The notes: generated from the sequence alone by a model not told the origin. Counted from the first letter of the stretch, positions 13,570 to 22,192 are shown. The stretch: 24,556 nucleotides of DNA from an uncultured Faecalibacterium sp. (GCA_900765705.1 CAAFSR010000068.1:1-24556); one strand, 5' to 3'. Program-made: numbers and translations.

Positions 13570-15030
13570 ATGGCTGGATTTGGGATACGGCTGAACCGTA
13601 TTTTTCGGAAAAACGCGCTGCCGGTAAAGCTGTCCGGGGCGGTGCACAGCACATGGGCCATGGCAGCGCCCATGCTGCTGGTAGTGCTGACCGTTCTGCT
13701 GATGCAGCGGGTCTTGGGCTTTTCCACTGTCAGCTATGTGCAGCGGGAGCTGTTTTCCTGCACGTTGTTGTATAGTTTTATCTTTGCCCTGCTTACGGCA
13801 GCGCCCTTCAATGCGGTGCTTTCGCGCTATGTGTCGGATGCTGTCTACCGGGAAGCGGATGCGGATATCCTGCCCTGCTATGAGCTGGGGCTGCTGCTCA
13901 ACGTGACCCTGAGCTGCCTTGTGGGTATTCCGTTCTGTCTGTGGCAGCATTTTGCGGGCGGCGTACCGGTGCGGGATGCGTTCAGCGGATTTTGCGGATA
14001 TATTGCGCTGGTATATGCTTTTTATTCCATGCGCTATCTTTCGGTCTGCAAGGAGCACCGGCGCATTGCGCTTTTTTATGCGGGCGGGCTGCTTGTGGCA
14101 TTTCTGTTGTCGGTGGTATTGTGCCGCCGGTTCGGCTGGGCGGTAACACGGAGCATGCTTTTTGCCCTTACGGTCGGCTTTTTTGTGATAGCTACACTGG
14201 AACAGGCGCTGGTGCGGCAGTATTTTACCCGGAACAGCAACCGCTACAAACCGGTGCTGCAGTACTTCAGGCGGTATTGGCAGCTTGTGCCGGCAAGCTT
14301 TCTGTATACGCTGGGGCTGTATCTCCATAATTTCGTGTTCTGGACTATGGCAGACCGGACGGTGGTTGCAAAAAGCTTTGTTTTTGCGCAGCCTTATGAT
14401 CTGGCCTCCTGCATTGCCATGTTTACTAATTTGTCGGCTACCGTGATCCTTGCCGTGCAGGTGGAAAACCAGTTCGATGAAAAATACCGGGCCTTTTCCG
14501 CGCAGATCAACGGCGGGCGTGGGCGGGATATCAGGCAGGCACAGCAGCGCATGTTCCGCACGCTGGCAGAGGGGCTGGAAAACCTTGTGCGGGTGCAGTC
14601 CATCCTTTCGGTGGTGCTGTTTCTGGCCTGCATGGCGCTGCTGCCGCAGCTGGGGCTTTCCGGCAGCGTGATGCAGAGCTACCCGCTTCTGGCAGCGGGG
14701 TACTTTATCGTTTTTGTAATGTACGATGCGCTCATTTTTCTGCATTACCTCAGCGATGTGCCGGGCGTGCTGGTGGTTTCCGCCTGCTTTTGCGGGGTGA
14801 CGGGGCTTGCAAGCGCAGCGGCGGCACAGCTCCCGGCTATCTGGTGGGGCAGCGGTCTGGTGCTGGGGGCTTTTGCAGGGTGGAGTGCGGCCTATGCCCG
14901 GCTGCGATGGATAGAAAAACACATGGATGCGCACACATTCTGTGCGGGAACACTGTTCCCCTACGGCCGTGGAGAAAAGCCGTCCGGCAGGGTCTTTGAC
15001 CGCCGTGGGCAAGACACAAAAGCAGAATAA
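13570..15030 (+). CDS. pelG: PelG-type polysaccharide transporter
   Basis: PelG is a 12-helix membrane protein of the MOP flippase superfamily that works with PelF to move the Pel chain across the membrane. This 486-residue product is hydrophobic throughout, with about twelve predicted helices. It starts MAGFGIRLNRIFRK, resembling the family's N-terminal GIGFELRKL region, and contains FALLTAAPFNAVLSRYVSD, like PelG helices 2-3. It begins 13 bases after pelF behind a purine-rich GAAGGGAAAAAG leader. The pelF-pelG adjacency is the hallmark of all Pel loci. The final 40 residues are hydrophilic and basic. Confidence 0.92.
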   Translation: MAGFGIRLNRIFRKNALPVKLSGAVHSTWAMAAPMLLVVLTVLLMQRVLGFSTVSYVQRELFSCTLLYSFIFALLTAAPFNAVLSRYVSDAVYREADADILPCYELGLLLNVTLSCLVGIPFCLWQHFAGGVPVRDAFSGFCGYIALVYAFYSMRYLSVCKEHRRIALFYAGGLLVAFLLSVVLCRRFGWAVTRSMLFALTVGFFVIATLEQALVRQYFTRNSNRYKPVLQYFRRYWQLVPASFLYTLGLYLHNFVFWTMADRTVVAKSFVFAQPYDLASCIAMFTNLSATVILAVQVENQFDEKYRAFSAQINGGRGRDIRQAQQRMFRTLAEGLENLVRVQSILSVVLFLACMALLPQLGLSGSVMQSYPLLAAGYFIVFVMYDALIFLHYLSDVPGVLVVSACFCGVTGLASAAAAQLPAIWWGSGLVLGAFAGWSAAYARLRWIEKHMDAHTFCAGTLFPYGRGEKPSGRVFDRRGQDTKAE

Positions 15031-15043
15031 GGAGAAAACGACA

Positions 15044-15430
15044 ATGCAGGCTGCAATCATCGCAAAATGGGGGATCGCCATCATGGGTGTGGCGGTAATG
15101 CTGTGTGCGTTCTGGAGCTATGCAGTGAAAAAGATGACAGCAGATCTTTCCGTGATCTGGGAATTTATTGGTGCTGCCCTGTTCCTTGTGGGGGTCGTCC
15201 CGGCGCTTTCGGGCTGGCTTTACCTGCTTTCAACGGGCAGCACCCTTGTGCTGCTTTGCGGGATGGCTGCTTTTATCTGGAGCGGGGTGGGCATCAGTCT
15301 GCGGTTTTCCACCCTGACGATGCGTACGCAGGAGCTGGCGCAGCGGGTGTCGCTTTTGAACGAGGAGAACGCCAGACTTATGCGGATCCTGACCAAAAAG
15401 AAAGCCGAAACCATGGAAAATGCAGAATGA
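15044..15430 (+). CDS. DUF2304-family small membrane protein
   Basis: This 128-residue protein has three or four membrane helices (about 5-25, 33-54, 58-75 and possibly 75-92) and a C-terminal coiled coil that includes LAQRVSLLNEENARLM. This is the layout of DUF2304 proteins, which are usually encoded next to soluble DPM1-like GT2 enzymes, as is true here two genes downstream. By analogy with GtrA-like partners it may anchor that GT2 or move its polyprenyl-phosphate sugar across the membrane; that role is inferred. The ATG at 15044 was chosen because AAGGAG lies 8 bases upstream. Earlier in-frame starts would run back into pelG. It overlaps the next gene by ATGA. Confidence 0.75.
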   Translation: MQAAIIAKWGIAIMGVAVMLCAFWSYAVKKMTADLSVIWEFIGAALFLVGVVPALSGWLYLLSTGSTLVLLCGMAAFIWSGVGISLRFSTLTMRTQELAQRVSLLNEENARLMRILTKKKAETMENAE

Positions 15431-16644
15431 AGCAGAAGATCCTGTTTGTGATCAATACGCTGGGGCGTGCAGGCGCAGAGAACGCGCTGCTTTCGCTTTT
15501 AAAGCTGCTGGACCCGGCGCAATATGATATCTCCCTGTATGTCACGATGGGACAGGGCGAACTGCGGGCGCAGCTTCCGCCGTGGGTGCAGCTGAAAAAC
15601 CCGGCCTTTTCTACCTGTTCGGTGCTCACGGCAGGCGGGCGGCGCAGGATGGTACAAACGGTGGTGCGGGCGTTCTTCCGCAACGGAGAACCGGACCGGA
15701 AGATAAAAGCGACCCTTGCGGCTTGGAAAAGTGCGCCGGGTGCGCCTATGGATAAGCTGCTTTGGCGGATGATGGCAATGGGGAGCTGCCGCTTTGACGA
15801 GACCTACGACCTTGCAGTGGCCTATCTGGAGGGCGGGGCGACCTACTATGTGGCGGACTATGTCAGGGCGAAGAAAAAGGCCGCGTTTGTCCATATCGAT
15901 TATGAAAGCAGCGGCTATACCAAACAGATGGACAACGGCTGCTATGCGGCATTCGACCGTATTTTTGCGGTGTCGGAAGAGACAAAACAGCATTTTCTGC
16001 GGGTGTATCCGGAATACCGGAGCAAAACAGAGGTGTTTCATAATGTGATCGACCAGCAGCGTATTCGCCGCCTTGCAGAAGAGCCGGGCGGCTTTTCGGA
16101 TGCTTTTGAGGGGCTGCGCCTGCTTACGGTGGGGCGGCTGACCCATCAGAAGGCATATGACGTTGCCATTCAGGCCATGGCGCGGCTCAAAGCGTCCGGT
16201 GCCTGTGTGCGGTGGTACGTTCTGGGTGAGGGCAGCCGGCGGACGGTGCTGGAAAGGCAGATCGCTGCCTGCGGCCTGCAAAAGGATTTTTTGCTGCTGG
16301 GCGCAACCGCAAACCCGTATCCCTACTATGCGCAGACCGGCCTTTACATTCACGCCACCCGCTTTGAGGGAAAAAGCGTTGCCATACAGGAAGCGCAGAC
16401 GCTGGGCTGTGCCGTGGTCGCCTCGGACTGCAACGGAAACCGGGAGCAGATCGAGGACGGCGTGGATGGAATTTTGTGCAGGCTGGAGCCGGAGGCGCTT
16501 GCCGCAGCCATTCTGCGCCTTGCGGGGAATCAGGCGCTGCGGCAGCGGCTTGGGCAGGCTGCGTGCCGCAAAAAAGCAGGCGGAGCAGAAGAGCTGGACC
16601 GGCTTTTGCAGATGGCGGGAACAGGGGAGAAGGGCGATGGCTGA
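15427..16644 (+). CDS. GT4 family glycosyltransferase
   Basis: This 405-residue GT-B fold enzyme likely transfers a sugar from a nucleotide donor to a growing glycan or lipid on the cytoplasmic side. The N-terminal acceptor domain opens with KILFVINTLGRAGAENALLS, containing the glycine loop normal in GT4. The C-terminal donor domain has LLTVGRLTHQKAYDVAIQA and the E-x7-E motif EGKSVAIQE (314-322), followed by VVASDCNGNREQIEDG. All expected catalytic residues are present. The start overlaps the previous stop (ATGA), and its end overlaps the next gene by 8 bases, so translational coupling is likely on both sides. Donor and acceptor cannot be predicted. Confidence 0.9.
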   Translation: MKQKILFVINTLGRAGAENALLSLLKLLDPAQYDISLYVTMGQGELRAQLPPWVQLKNPAFSTCSVLTAGGRRRMVQTVVRAFFRNGEPDRKIKATLAAWKSAPGAPMDKLLWRMMAMGSCRFDETYDLAVAYLEGGATYYVADYVRAKKKAAFVHIDYESSGYTKQMDNGCYAAFDRIFAVSEETKQHFLRVYPEYRSKTEVFHNVIDQQRIRRLAEEPGGFSDAFEGLRLLTVGRLTHQKAYDVAIQAMARLKASGACVRWYVLGEGSRRTVLERQIAACGLQKDFLLLGATANPYPYYAQTGLYIHATRFEGKSVAIQEAQTLGCAVVASDCNGNREQIEDGVDGILCRLEPEALAAAILRLAGNQALRQRLGQAACRKKAGGAEELDRLLQMAGTGEKGDG

Positions 16645-17449
16645 AAAGGACGTTCTGGTGATCATACCCGCTTACAATGAGGAAGAAAGCATCCGTGCAG
16701 TGCTGGAACAGCTTCGGCAGCCGGAAATTGCCCGGCTGGTCGATGTACTGGTGATAAATGATGCATCAAAGGACCGCACGGCGCAGATCGCGCAGGCAGA
16801 GGGCTGCGCGGTGGTAACGCATATCTATAATCTGGGCTACGGCAGCGGCCTGCAGGTGGGCTATAAATATGCGCTGGAGCATGGGTACCGGTATCTTATA
16901 CAAATGGATGCAGACGGTCAGCACGATGGGTGCAATGTGCTTTCGCTGTATCAGTCGCTGCGCACACAGGATGCGGACGGCCGGTACCCGGATATCGTGA
17001 TCGGTTCCCGCTTTCTGCCGGGGAGCAGGAGCTTTCCCATTTCCGGGGTAAAAAAGATGGGAGTGCGGTTTTTCCGTATGCTGATCTGGCGCACAGGGCA
17101 CCAGCATGTGCAGGACCCGACAAGCGGTCTGCAGGGCTTGAACCGTAAGGCGATGGCCTATTATGCGGGCTACCAGCATTTTGACGACCGCTACCCGGAT
17201 GCCAATATGATCCTGCAGATGATCCTGCTCAATTTCAAGGTGACCGAGATCCCCTCTGTGATGTACCCGCGCCGGAGCGGAAAAAGTATGCACGCGGGGC
17301 TGGAGCCGTTCTGGTATATGCTCCGCATGGGGCTCAGTGTGGCCTGTGTTCTTTTCCGCTGCAAGGTGCTGAAGCTGGATGAGAACGCAGGACTGCAGGA
17401 GGAGTGGCCGTATGAGGAAGAATGGCGCAGGCTGCCCGCAATGAGCTGA
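16637..17449 (+). CDS. DPM1-like GT2 glycosyltransferase
   Basis: This 270-residue soluble GT-A enzyme resembles polyprenyl-phosphate mannosyl or glucosyl transferases. It begins VLVIIPAYNEEESI (6-19), has NDASKDRT (41-48), the long NLGYGSGLQVGYKYAL block (65-80) typical of dolichyl-phosphate mannose synthases, the metal motif DADGQHD (91-97) and DPTSGLQGLNR. It lacks membrane helices of its own, which fits pairing with the DUF2304 protein encoded two genes earlier. The predicted product is an undecaprenyl-phosphate sugar, a donor for an extracytoplasmic GT-C enzyme. GGGGAGAAGGG precedes the ATG, which overlaps the previous stop. Confidence 0.88.
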   Translation: MAEKDVLVIIPAYNEEESIRAVLEQLRQPEIARLVDVLVINDASKDRTAQIAQAEGCAVVTHIYNLGYGSGLQVGYKYALEHGYRYLIQMDADGQHDGCNVLSLYQSLRTQDADGRYPDIVIGSRFLPGSRSFPISGVKKMGVRFFRMLIWRTGHQHVQDPTSGLQGLNRKAMAYYAGYQHFDDRYPDANMILQMILLNFKVTEIPSVMYPRRSGKSMHAGLEPFWYMLRMGLSVACVLFRCKVLKLDENAGLQEEWPYEEEWRRLPAMS

Positions 17450-17457
17450 GGTACGGT

Positions 17458-18516
17458 ATGGACGCATTTGATTTTGTACTTTTGTGGGTGGATGGTGCCG
17501 ACCCGGCATGGCGGGAAGAAAAACGCAGGGCCCTGCACCGGGTCGGCCATGCTGCGGCAATGCAGATGGATGACCGGGAAGCGCGTTACAGGGAGTGGGG
17601 GCTGCTGCGCTACTGGTTCCGCGGGGTGGAGCGGTTTGCACCGTGGGTGCGTACCATCCATTTTGTAACATGGGGGCATCTGCCGCCGTGGCTCAATACG
17701 CAGCATCCGAAGCTGCATATCGTAAGCCACGCAGACTACATTCCGGCAGCGTATCTGCCTACCTTTAATTCCAACACGATCGAATGGAATTTTCATCGCA
17801 TTCCGGGGCTGAGCGAGCGGTTCGTGCTGTTCAACGATGATTTTTTTCTTATGAATGCCGTAAAGCCAACGGATTTCTTTGTAGGGGAAAAACCGGTGGA
17901 TATGCTGGCGCTGCAGCCGGATATCGCAAACCCGAAGGATGCCACGATGCCCTATATCTACCTGAACAATGCAATGCTTCTGGCAAAGCATTTTGATAAG
18001 CGCACCAACATGAAGCAGCAGCCCGGGGCGTACTTTCACTTTGGCTATCCGCTGCGGTATTTCGGCTACAACCTGCTGGAACTGGCTTTCCCGCAGATGA
18101 CGGGCTTTTACACGGTGCACGGCCCTTCGCCGCTGAAAAAGCAGACCTATAAAACGCTCTGGCAGAAGGAGCCGGAGCTTCTGGACGCCACCTGCCGCCA
18201 CCCATTCCGGGACAAAGGGGACGTAAACCAGTATGCACTGCGGGAGTGGCAGAAGCTGAGCGGTGAGTTTGTGCCGCGCAACATGGAGCGGGGCTTCCGG
18301 TATTTTGACCTGTGCGATGACAACGCCGCGCTGGAAAAGTGCCTGCGCGGCCGACGGCCGAAGATCGTCTGCCTGAACGACAGCGCGCAGCTGCGGGATT
18401 TTGAACACGCCCGCCGCCAGCTGCAGCAGCTGATGGAAGAGGTGCTGCCGGGGGCTTCGGCGTTTGAAAAACAAAAGGCTGCAGAGCAGCCGCAAATATG
18501 CCGTGGGAGTGCATGA
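17458..18516 (+). CDS. Stealth-family sugar-1-phosphate transferase
   Basis: Stealth proteins transfer hexose-1-phosphate to make phosphodiester-linked capsular polymers, and they resemble the human GlcNAc-1-phosphotransferase. All four conserved regions are visible in this 352-residue product: CR1 FDFVLLWVDGADPAW (4-18); CR2 from EWGLLRYWFRGVERF through VLFNDDFFL (46-131); CR3 around HGPSPLKKQTYKTLW (221-235) with RHPFR (247-251); and CR4 CLND (305-308). It has no signal peptide and should act in the cytoplasm. The ATG at 17458 has GAGGT 5 bases upstream; an in-frame ATG at 17422 lies inside the preceding gene. Its presence in a Pel operon is unusual. Confidence 0.92.
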   Translation: MDAFDFVLLWVDGADPAWREEKRRALHRVGHAAAMQMDDREARYREWGLLRYWFRGVERFAPWVRTIHFVTWGHLPPWLNTQHPKLHIVSHADYIPAAYLPTFNSNTIEWNFHRIPGLSERFVLFNDDFFLMNAVKPTDFFVGEKPVDMLALQPDIANPKDATMPYIYLNNAMLLAKHFDKRTNMKQQPGAYFHFGYPLRYFGYNLLELAFPQMTGFYTVHGPSPLKKQTYKTLWQKEPELLDATCRHPFRDKGDVNQYALREWQKLSGEFVPRNMERGFRYFDLCDDNAALEKCLRGRRPKIVCLNDSAQLRDFEHARRQLQQLMEEVLPGASAFEKQKAAEQPQICRGSA

Positions 18517-19553
18517 TGAAGTTTTCGGTTATCATTCCGGCCTATAATGCACAAAGCTATCTGGAGGCGTGTGTCCGGTCTGTGCTGCACCAGAGCGAGC
18601 CGGACTGGGAGATCATTCTGGTCGATGACGGCTCCACCGACCATACCGGTGAGATATGTGCTTGCTATGCCGCACAATACCCCCAAAAGATCACGGTGCT
18701 CCGCCAGCGCAACGCGGGGCTTTCTGCGGCGCGGAATGCGGGCATCCGGGCTGCAAAGGGGGAGTACCTTTTGCTGCTGGACAGCGATGATATACTGACC
18801 GGCGATGCGCTGAAGCGGCTGAAGAAAGCGTGCAGCGGGCCGGGCAGAACGCCGGATGTGGTGGCGTTTGAATACCAGTGCTTTTCACAGGAACGGGAGC
18901 TGGCAGAACCAAAGCCGTATCTGCAGCTGCCGGAGGAGGATGTGCCCATCTGCGGGGAAAAATATCTCGGGCGCGTATTGGAACAGGCGCTGGAGCGCGG
19001 CGTATTTTTCCAGTGGAGCGCATGGGCTTACGCCTACCGCAGAGCATGGTTTGCGGAAAAGGGCTTTGCTTACCCGGTTGGCAGAAATTACGAGGACCTT
19101 TGGCTGACGTGGCGGGTGCTGTTGGCGGCGGACTGGGTACGCCCCTTTCCGGAGGTGGTCTATGGCTACCGGGTCAATGTGAAAAACTCCATCACAAAAA
19201 CTTACAGCTACAAAAACATCAGCGATCGCCTGTGCAGTGCGGTGCAGAATATGCAGGCGCTGCAGGCAGAGCCCGCGCTGGACCCGGCGGTGAAAAGCCT
19301 GCTGGCGGATCTTTTCAGCGAGCATTATTTTATCACTCTGACGGTGAACGATCTGCCCGCAACAAGGCAGCAGCGCAAAAATCTGCTGCAGGAGCAGCAG
19401 AAAAACATTTGGGTCTGCCGTTTTTCCCTGCGCAAAAGCCGGCAGCTTCTGGCGCAGCTGATCGACAGCATTGGCCTGCCGACGGTCTGCTTTTTGCTGC
19501 ATCTTCGCCGCAGGCTGCGCTACCCGGGCCGGTTCAGGCGCGCTGCCGGCTGA
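18513..19553 (+). CDS. GT2 family glycosyltransferase
   Basis: This 346-residue GT-A enzyme belongs to the large capsule and wall glycan branch of GT2. It starts FSVIIPAYNAQSYLEACVRS, followed by LVDDGSTDHT (36-45), AGLSAARNAGIRAAKGEY (68-85) and the metal motif DSDD (90-93). A conserved acidic EDLWLTWR block at about 195 likely supplies the catalytic base. The C-terminal 130 residues are helical and basic. Start choice is open: ATG at 18513 overlaps the Stealth stop, while ATG at 18516 lies 6 bases after GGGAG. It is the last gene before the operon terminator. The sugar transferred is unknown. Confidence 0.88.
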   Translation: MMKFSVIIPAYNAQSYLEACVRSVLHQSEPDWEIILVDDGSTDHTGEICACYAAQYPQKITVLRQRNAGLSAARNAGIRAAKGEYLLLLDSDDILTGDALKRLKKACSGPGRTPDVVAFEYQCFSQERELAEPKPYLQLPEEDVPICGEKYLGRVLEQALERGVFFQWSAWAYAYRRAWFAEKGFAYPVGRNYEDLWLTWRVLLAADWVRPFPEVVYGYRVNVKNSITKTYSYKNISDRLCSAVQNMQALQAEPALDPAVKSLLADLFSEHYFITLTVNDLPATRQQRKNLLQEQQKNIWVCRFSLRKSRQLLAQLIDSIGLPTVCFLLHLRRRLRYPGRFRRAAG

Positions 19554-19580
19554 GGTGTACAATGCTTTGCACAGAACAAA

Positions 19581-19623
19581 ACAGGGGCTGCTGCACCGGG
19601 AATGACCCGTGCAGCAGCCCCTG
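19581..19623. terminator. Terminator at the end of the pel-like operon, bidirectional
   Basis: ACAGGGGCTGCTGCAC at 19581 pairs with GTGCAGCAGCCCCTGT ending at 19623. The inner GGG/CCC pairs after a single bulged C, giving about 19 bp of stem with a 5-base loop. TGTTTTG follows on the plus strand and TTTTGTTC on the minus strand. It separates the convergent operon and MATE gene. Confidence 0.88.
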
Positions 19624-19642
19624 TCGTCTGTGTTTTGTGCGC

Positions 19643-20986
19643 TTATACCTGTGCACTGTAGAAGGCGGCGGCGTTTCGCTTGTAGTAAACAAGACCCACA
19701 AGGTCTGCCAGCGCCCACCCAATGGGAACGGACCACCAGATGCCGACAACGCCGATGCTGCTGATGCCGGAAAGCAGATAGGCCAGCGCTACGCGGGTGC
19801 CCAGCGAGATGACGGTCAGCACGACGCTCATCCCCGGCTTTGCAAGGGCGCGGTACAGGCCGTACAGCAAAAACAGGCAGCCGATGCCGCAGTAGAAGGC
19901 ACCCTCGATGTGCAGATACCGCACACCCTCCCGGATGATGTCGGCCTCCCCGGCGTCCACAAAAAGCAGCATAAGAGGCCGGGCAAAGGCGCAGACCAGT
20001 GCAGAGACCGCCACGCAGAAGGCCATGGAGATGCACACGGCGCTTTTCAGCCCGGCGCGGATGCGGGCGGTCTGCTTTGCACCGTAGTTCTGCGCAATGA
20101 AGGTGGAAAATGCGTTGCCGAAGTCCTGCACCGGCATGTAGGCAAAGGCATCGATCTTTACCGCAGCGGCAAAGGCGGCCATCACGACCGGGCCGAAGCT
20201 GTTTACAAGGCCCTGCACCATCAGGATGCCAAGGTTCATCACCGACTGCTGCACACAGGTAAGGGAGGAATACGAGATGATCTCCCGGATGCGCTGCGCC
20301 CGCAGTGTGCGGAGCCGGCCGATGGCCTGCAGCTGCGGAAAACGCGCCCATGTGTAGACCGCGATGCCAACGCCGGAAAGAACCTGCGCGATCACAGTGG
20401 CCTGTGCGGCACCGGCAACGCCCTTGCCTAAGCCCACCACAAACCAGAGGTCAAGGACGATATTCAGCACAGAGGAAACCGCCAGAAAGACCAGCGGAAT
20501 AACAGAATTGCCGATGGCGCGCAGAAAAGAGGCGAAATAGTTGTAAAGAAAAATAGCGGGGATGCCCATAAAGACCCAGAACAGGTATACCCGCATATCG
20601 CCCCATACCTCGGCAGGAACCCGCAGAAAGAGGCGCAGCCCATCAAGGCAGACGTAGGCGAGCAGGTTCAGAGCCACAGTGACGAGGGCGATAAAATAAA
20701 AGGACGCACACAGGTCTTCCCGCAGGGCGGTTTCGTCCCGCTGGCCGAACCGCATGGAAAACAGCGCGCCGCTGCCCATGCAAAGCCCAAGGATGACCGA
20801 GGTCAGAAAGGTCATCAGGGTAAAGGCAGAGCCAACGGCAGCAAGGGCGTTCCGCCCAAGGAACTGCCCGACGATGAGCGTATCGGCAATGTTATAGCAC
20901 TGCTGCAGCAGGTCGCCTAAAATCATGGGCACGGCAAACAGCAGCATGGACCGTATCACAGGCCCTTTTGTAAGATCTCGATTCAT
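19643..20986 (-). CDS. MATE family efflux transporter
   Basis: This 447-residue protein has the twelve-helix, two-lobed MATE layout. The N-terminal lobe carries PMILGDLLQQCYNIADTLIV (20-39) and GRNALAAVGSAF, both close to family signatures, and the second lobe has a matching QDFGNAFSTFIAQNYGAKQ block. MATE pumps export cationic or drug-like compounds in exchange for Na+ or H+. The start at 20986 is preferred to an ATG 14 codons upstream because GGAGA lies 7 bases away and because the family begins with a short MxxDLTxGP segment. It is monocistronic, with a near-consensus promoter shared back-to-back with the peptidase gene. Confidence 0.94.
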   Translation of the reverse strand: MNRDLTKGPVIRSMLLFAVPMILGDLLQQCYNIADTLIVGQFLGRNALAAVGSAFTLMTFLTSVILGLCMGSGALFSMRFGQRDETALREDLCASFYFIALVTVALNLLAYVCLDGLRLFLRVPAEVWGDMRVYLFWVFMGIPAIFLYNYFASFLRAIGNSVIPLVFLAVSSVLNIVLDLWFVVGLGKGVAGAAQATVIAQVLSGVGIAVYTWARFPQLQAIGRLRTLRAQRIREIISYSSLTCVQQSVMNLGILMVQGLVNSFGPVVMAAFAAAVKIDAFAYMPVQDFGNAFSTFIAQNYGAKQTARIRAGLKSAVCISMAFCVAVSALVCAFARPLMLLFVDAGEADIIREGVRYLHIEGAFYCGIGCLFLLYGLYRALAKPGMSVVLTVISLGTRVALAYLLSGISSIGVVGIWWSVPIGWALADLVGLVYYKRNAAAFYSAQV

Positions 20987-21031
20987 AGCATTTCTCCGCA
21001 AATACAGGTCGTTAAGGATGATCCGCAACTC

Positions 21032-21060
21032 ATTATAACGGGGTGTGTGCAGTGCGTCAA
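21032..21060 (-). promoter_or_regulatory. Sigma-A promoter of the MATE gene
   Basis: On the minus strand TTGACG (21060-21055), a 17-base spacer and a perfect TATAAT (21037-21032) lie 46 bases before the start codon. Confidence 0.85.
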
Positions 21061-21072
21061 TACAGTGCGGCG

Positions 21073-21101
21073 TTTACTTTTGAAAAGAAAGATGCTATGA
21101 T
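21073..21101 (+). promoter_or_regulatory. Extended -10 promoter of the P1 peptidase gene
   Basis: TTTACT (21073-21078), a 17-base spacer and TATGAT (21096-21101) are seen, with TGC directly before the -10. The ribosome site AGGAGG is at 21126-21131. Confidence 0.78.
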
Positions 21102-21138
21102 ACCCGTAGAAGATATGCAGCACACAGGAGGGTTTACG

Positions 21139-22176
21139 ATGGGAATTGCAGGCAACGAATGGGGCTTTCGGGTGGGCACACTGCCTACGGGAACGCTGGA
21201 TAAGATCAGCGATGTGCCGGGCGTGACGGTGGGGCACTGCACCTTAGCGGATGGTGCGGTGCAGACGGGCGTAACGGTGCTGCTGCCCCACCCGGGGGAT
21301 ATCTACCACGATAAGGTGCTGGCAGCCAGCCACGTTATCAACGGCTACGGCAAGACCACCGGCCTTGTGCAGATTGAGGAGCTGGGCACGCTGGAAACGC
21401 CCATCCTGTTTACCAACACTCTCAGCGTGGGCACGGCGCAGACCGCGCTGGTGAAGTATATGCTGGAAAAGAACCCCGATATCTGCGAGACCACCGGCAG
21501 CGTGAACCCCGTGGTGTGCGAGTGCAACGACAGCAGCCTGAACGACATCCGGGGCCTGCATGTGACCGAGCAGCACGTTTTTGCCGCGCTGGCGGACTGT
21601 AAGGCGGACTTTGCCGAGGGTGCAGTAGGCGCAGGGCGGGGCATGCGCTGCCACGGCATCAAGGGCGGCATCGGCTCGGCCTCCCGGGTGGTGGAGCTGG
21701 ACGGCAAGCCGTACACTGTGGGCGCGCTGGTGCTTTCCAACCACGCGCTGTTCAATGACCTTATCGTGGCGGGCACGCCCATCCACAGCCTGCTGGAGGG
21801 CAGCATCCCGCCGCACGAGGATAAAGGCTCCATCATTACAGTGCTGGCTACGGATATTCCCCTGAGCGAGCGGCAGCTGCGGCGGCTGTGCCACCGGGCG
21901 CTGGTGGGGCTATCCCGCACGGGGTCCTACTGCGGCAACGGCAGCGGCGAGATCGTTCTTGCCTTTACCACGGCAAACCGGATGCCGCATTATTTGGAAA
22001 AAGCCCTGCTGCCCATGACCATGCTGCACGACGATGCCATCAACCCGTTGTTCCGGGCGGTGGCAGAGTGCGTGGAGGAAAGCGTGCTCAGCAGCCTGCT
22101 GCACGCCGAGCGCGTTACCGGCAACCACGGCCGGACGCTGCCCTGCCTGACCGAGCTTTTGAAAACCCGCGCCTGA
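21139..22176 (+). CDS. P1 family (DmpA/S58) peptidase
   Basis: DmpA-type enzymes are N-terminal nucleophile aminopeptidases that activate by self-cleavage before a Ser or Thr. This 345-residue product has DVPGVTVGHCT (25-35), TGVTVLLPHPGDIY (43-56), GAGRGMRCHGIKGGIGSASR (164-183) and SNHALFNDLI (200-209). The expected self-cleavage point is Gly230-Ser231 in KGSIITVLATDIPL. Ser231 would be the new N-terminal nucleophile. AGGAGG lies 7 bases before the ATG; the reading frame extends upstream without support. The gene has its own promoter and terminator, so it stands alone. Natural substrates are generally unknown and include D-amino-acid or beta-peptides. Confidence 0.93.
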   Translation: MGIAGNEWGFRVGTLPTGTLDKISDVPGVTVGHCTLADGAVQTGVTVLLPHPGDIYHDKVLAASHVINGYGKTTGLVQIEELGTLETPILFTNTLSVGTAQTALVKYMLEKNPDICETTGSVNPVVCECNDSSLNDIRGLHVTEQHVFAALADCKADFAEGAVGAGRGMRCHGIKGGIGSASRVVELDGKPYTVGALVLSNHALFNDLIVAGTPIHSLLEGSIPPHEDKGSIITVLATDIPLSERQLRRLCHRALVGLSRTGSYCGNGSGEIVLAFTTANRMPHYLEKALLPMTMLHDDAINPLFRAVAECVEESVLSSLLHAERVTGNHGRTLPCLTELLKTRA

Positions 22177-22192
22177 AGCGCTGCAATACAGA

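Noticed and set aside
4860..19553. Pel outer-membrane components PelB and PelC, or a PelA glycoside hydrolase
   Set aside because: None of the eleven genes resembles them, as expected for a Gram-positive pel locus.
18878..20431. Plus-strand open frame of 517 codons spanning the GT2 and MATE region
   Set aside because: It crosses a strong terminator and runs out of frame with the GT2 and antisense to the MATE gene.
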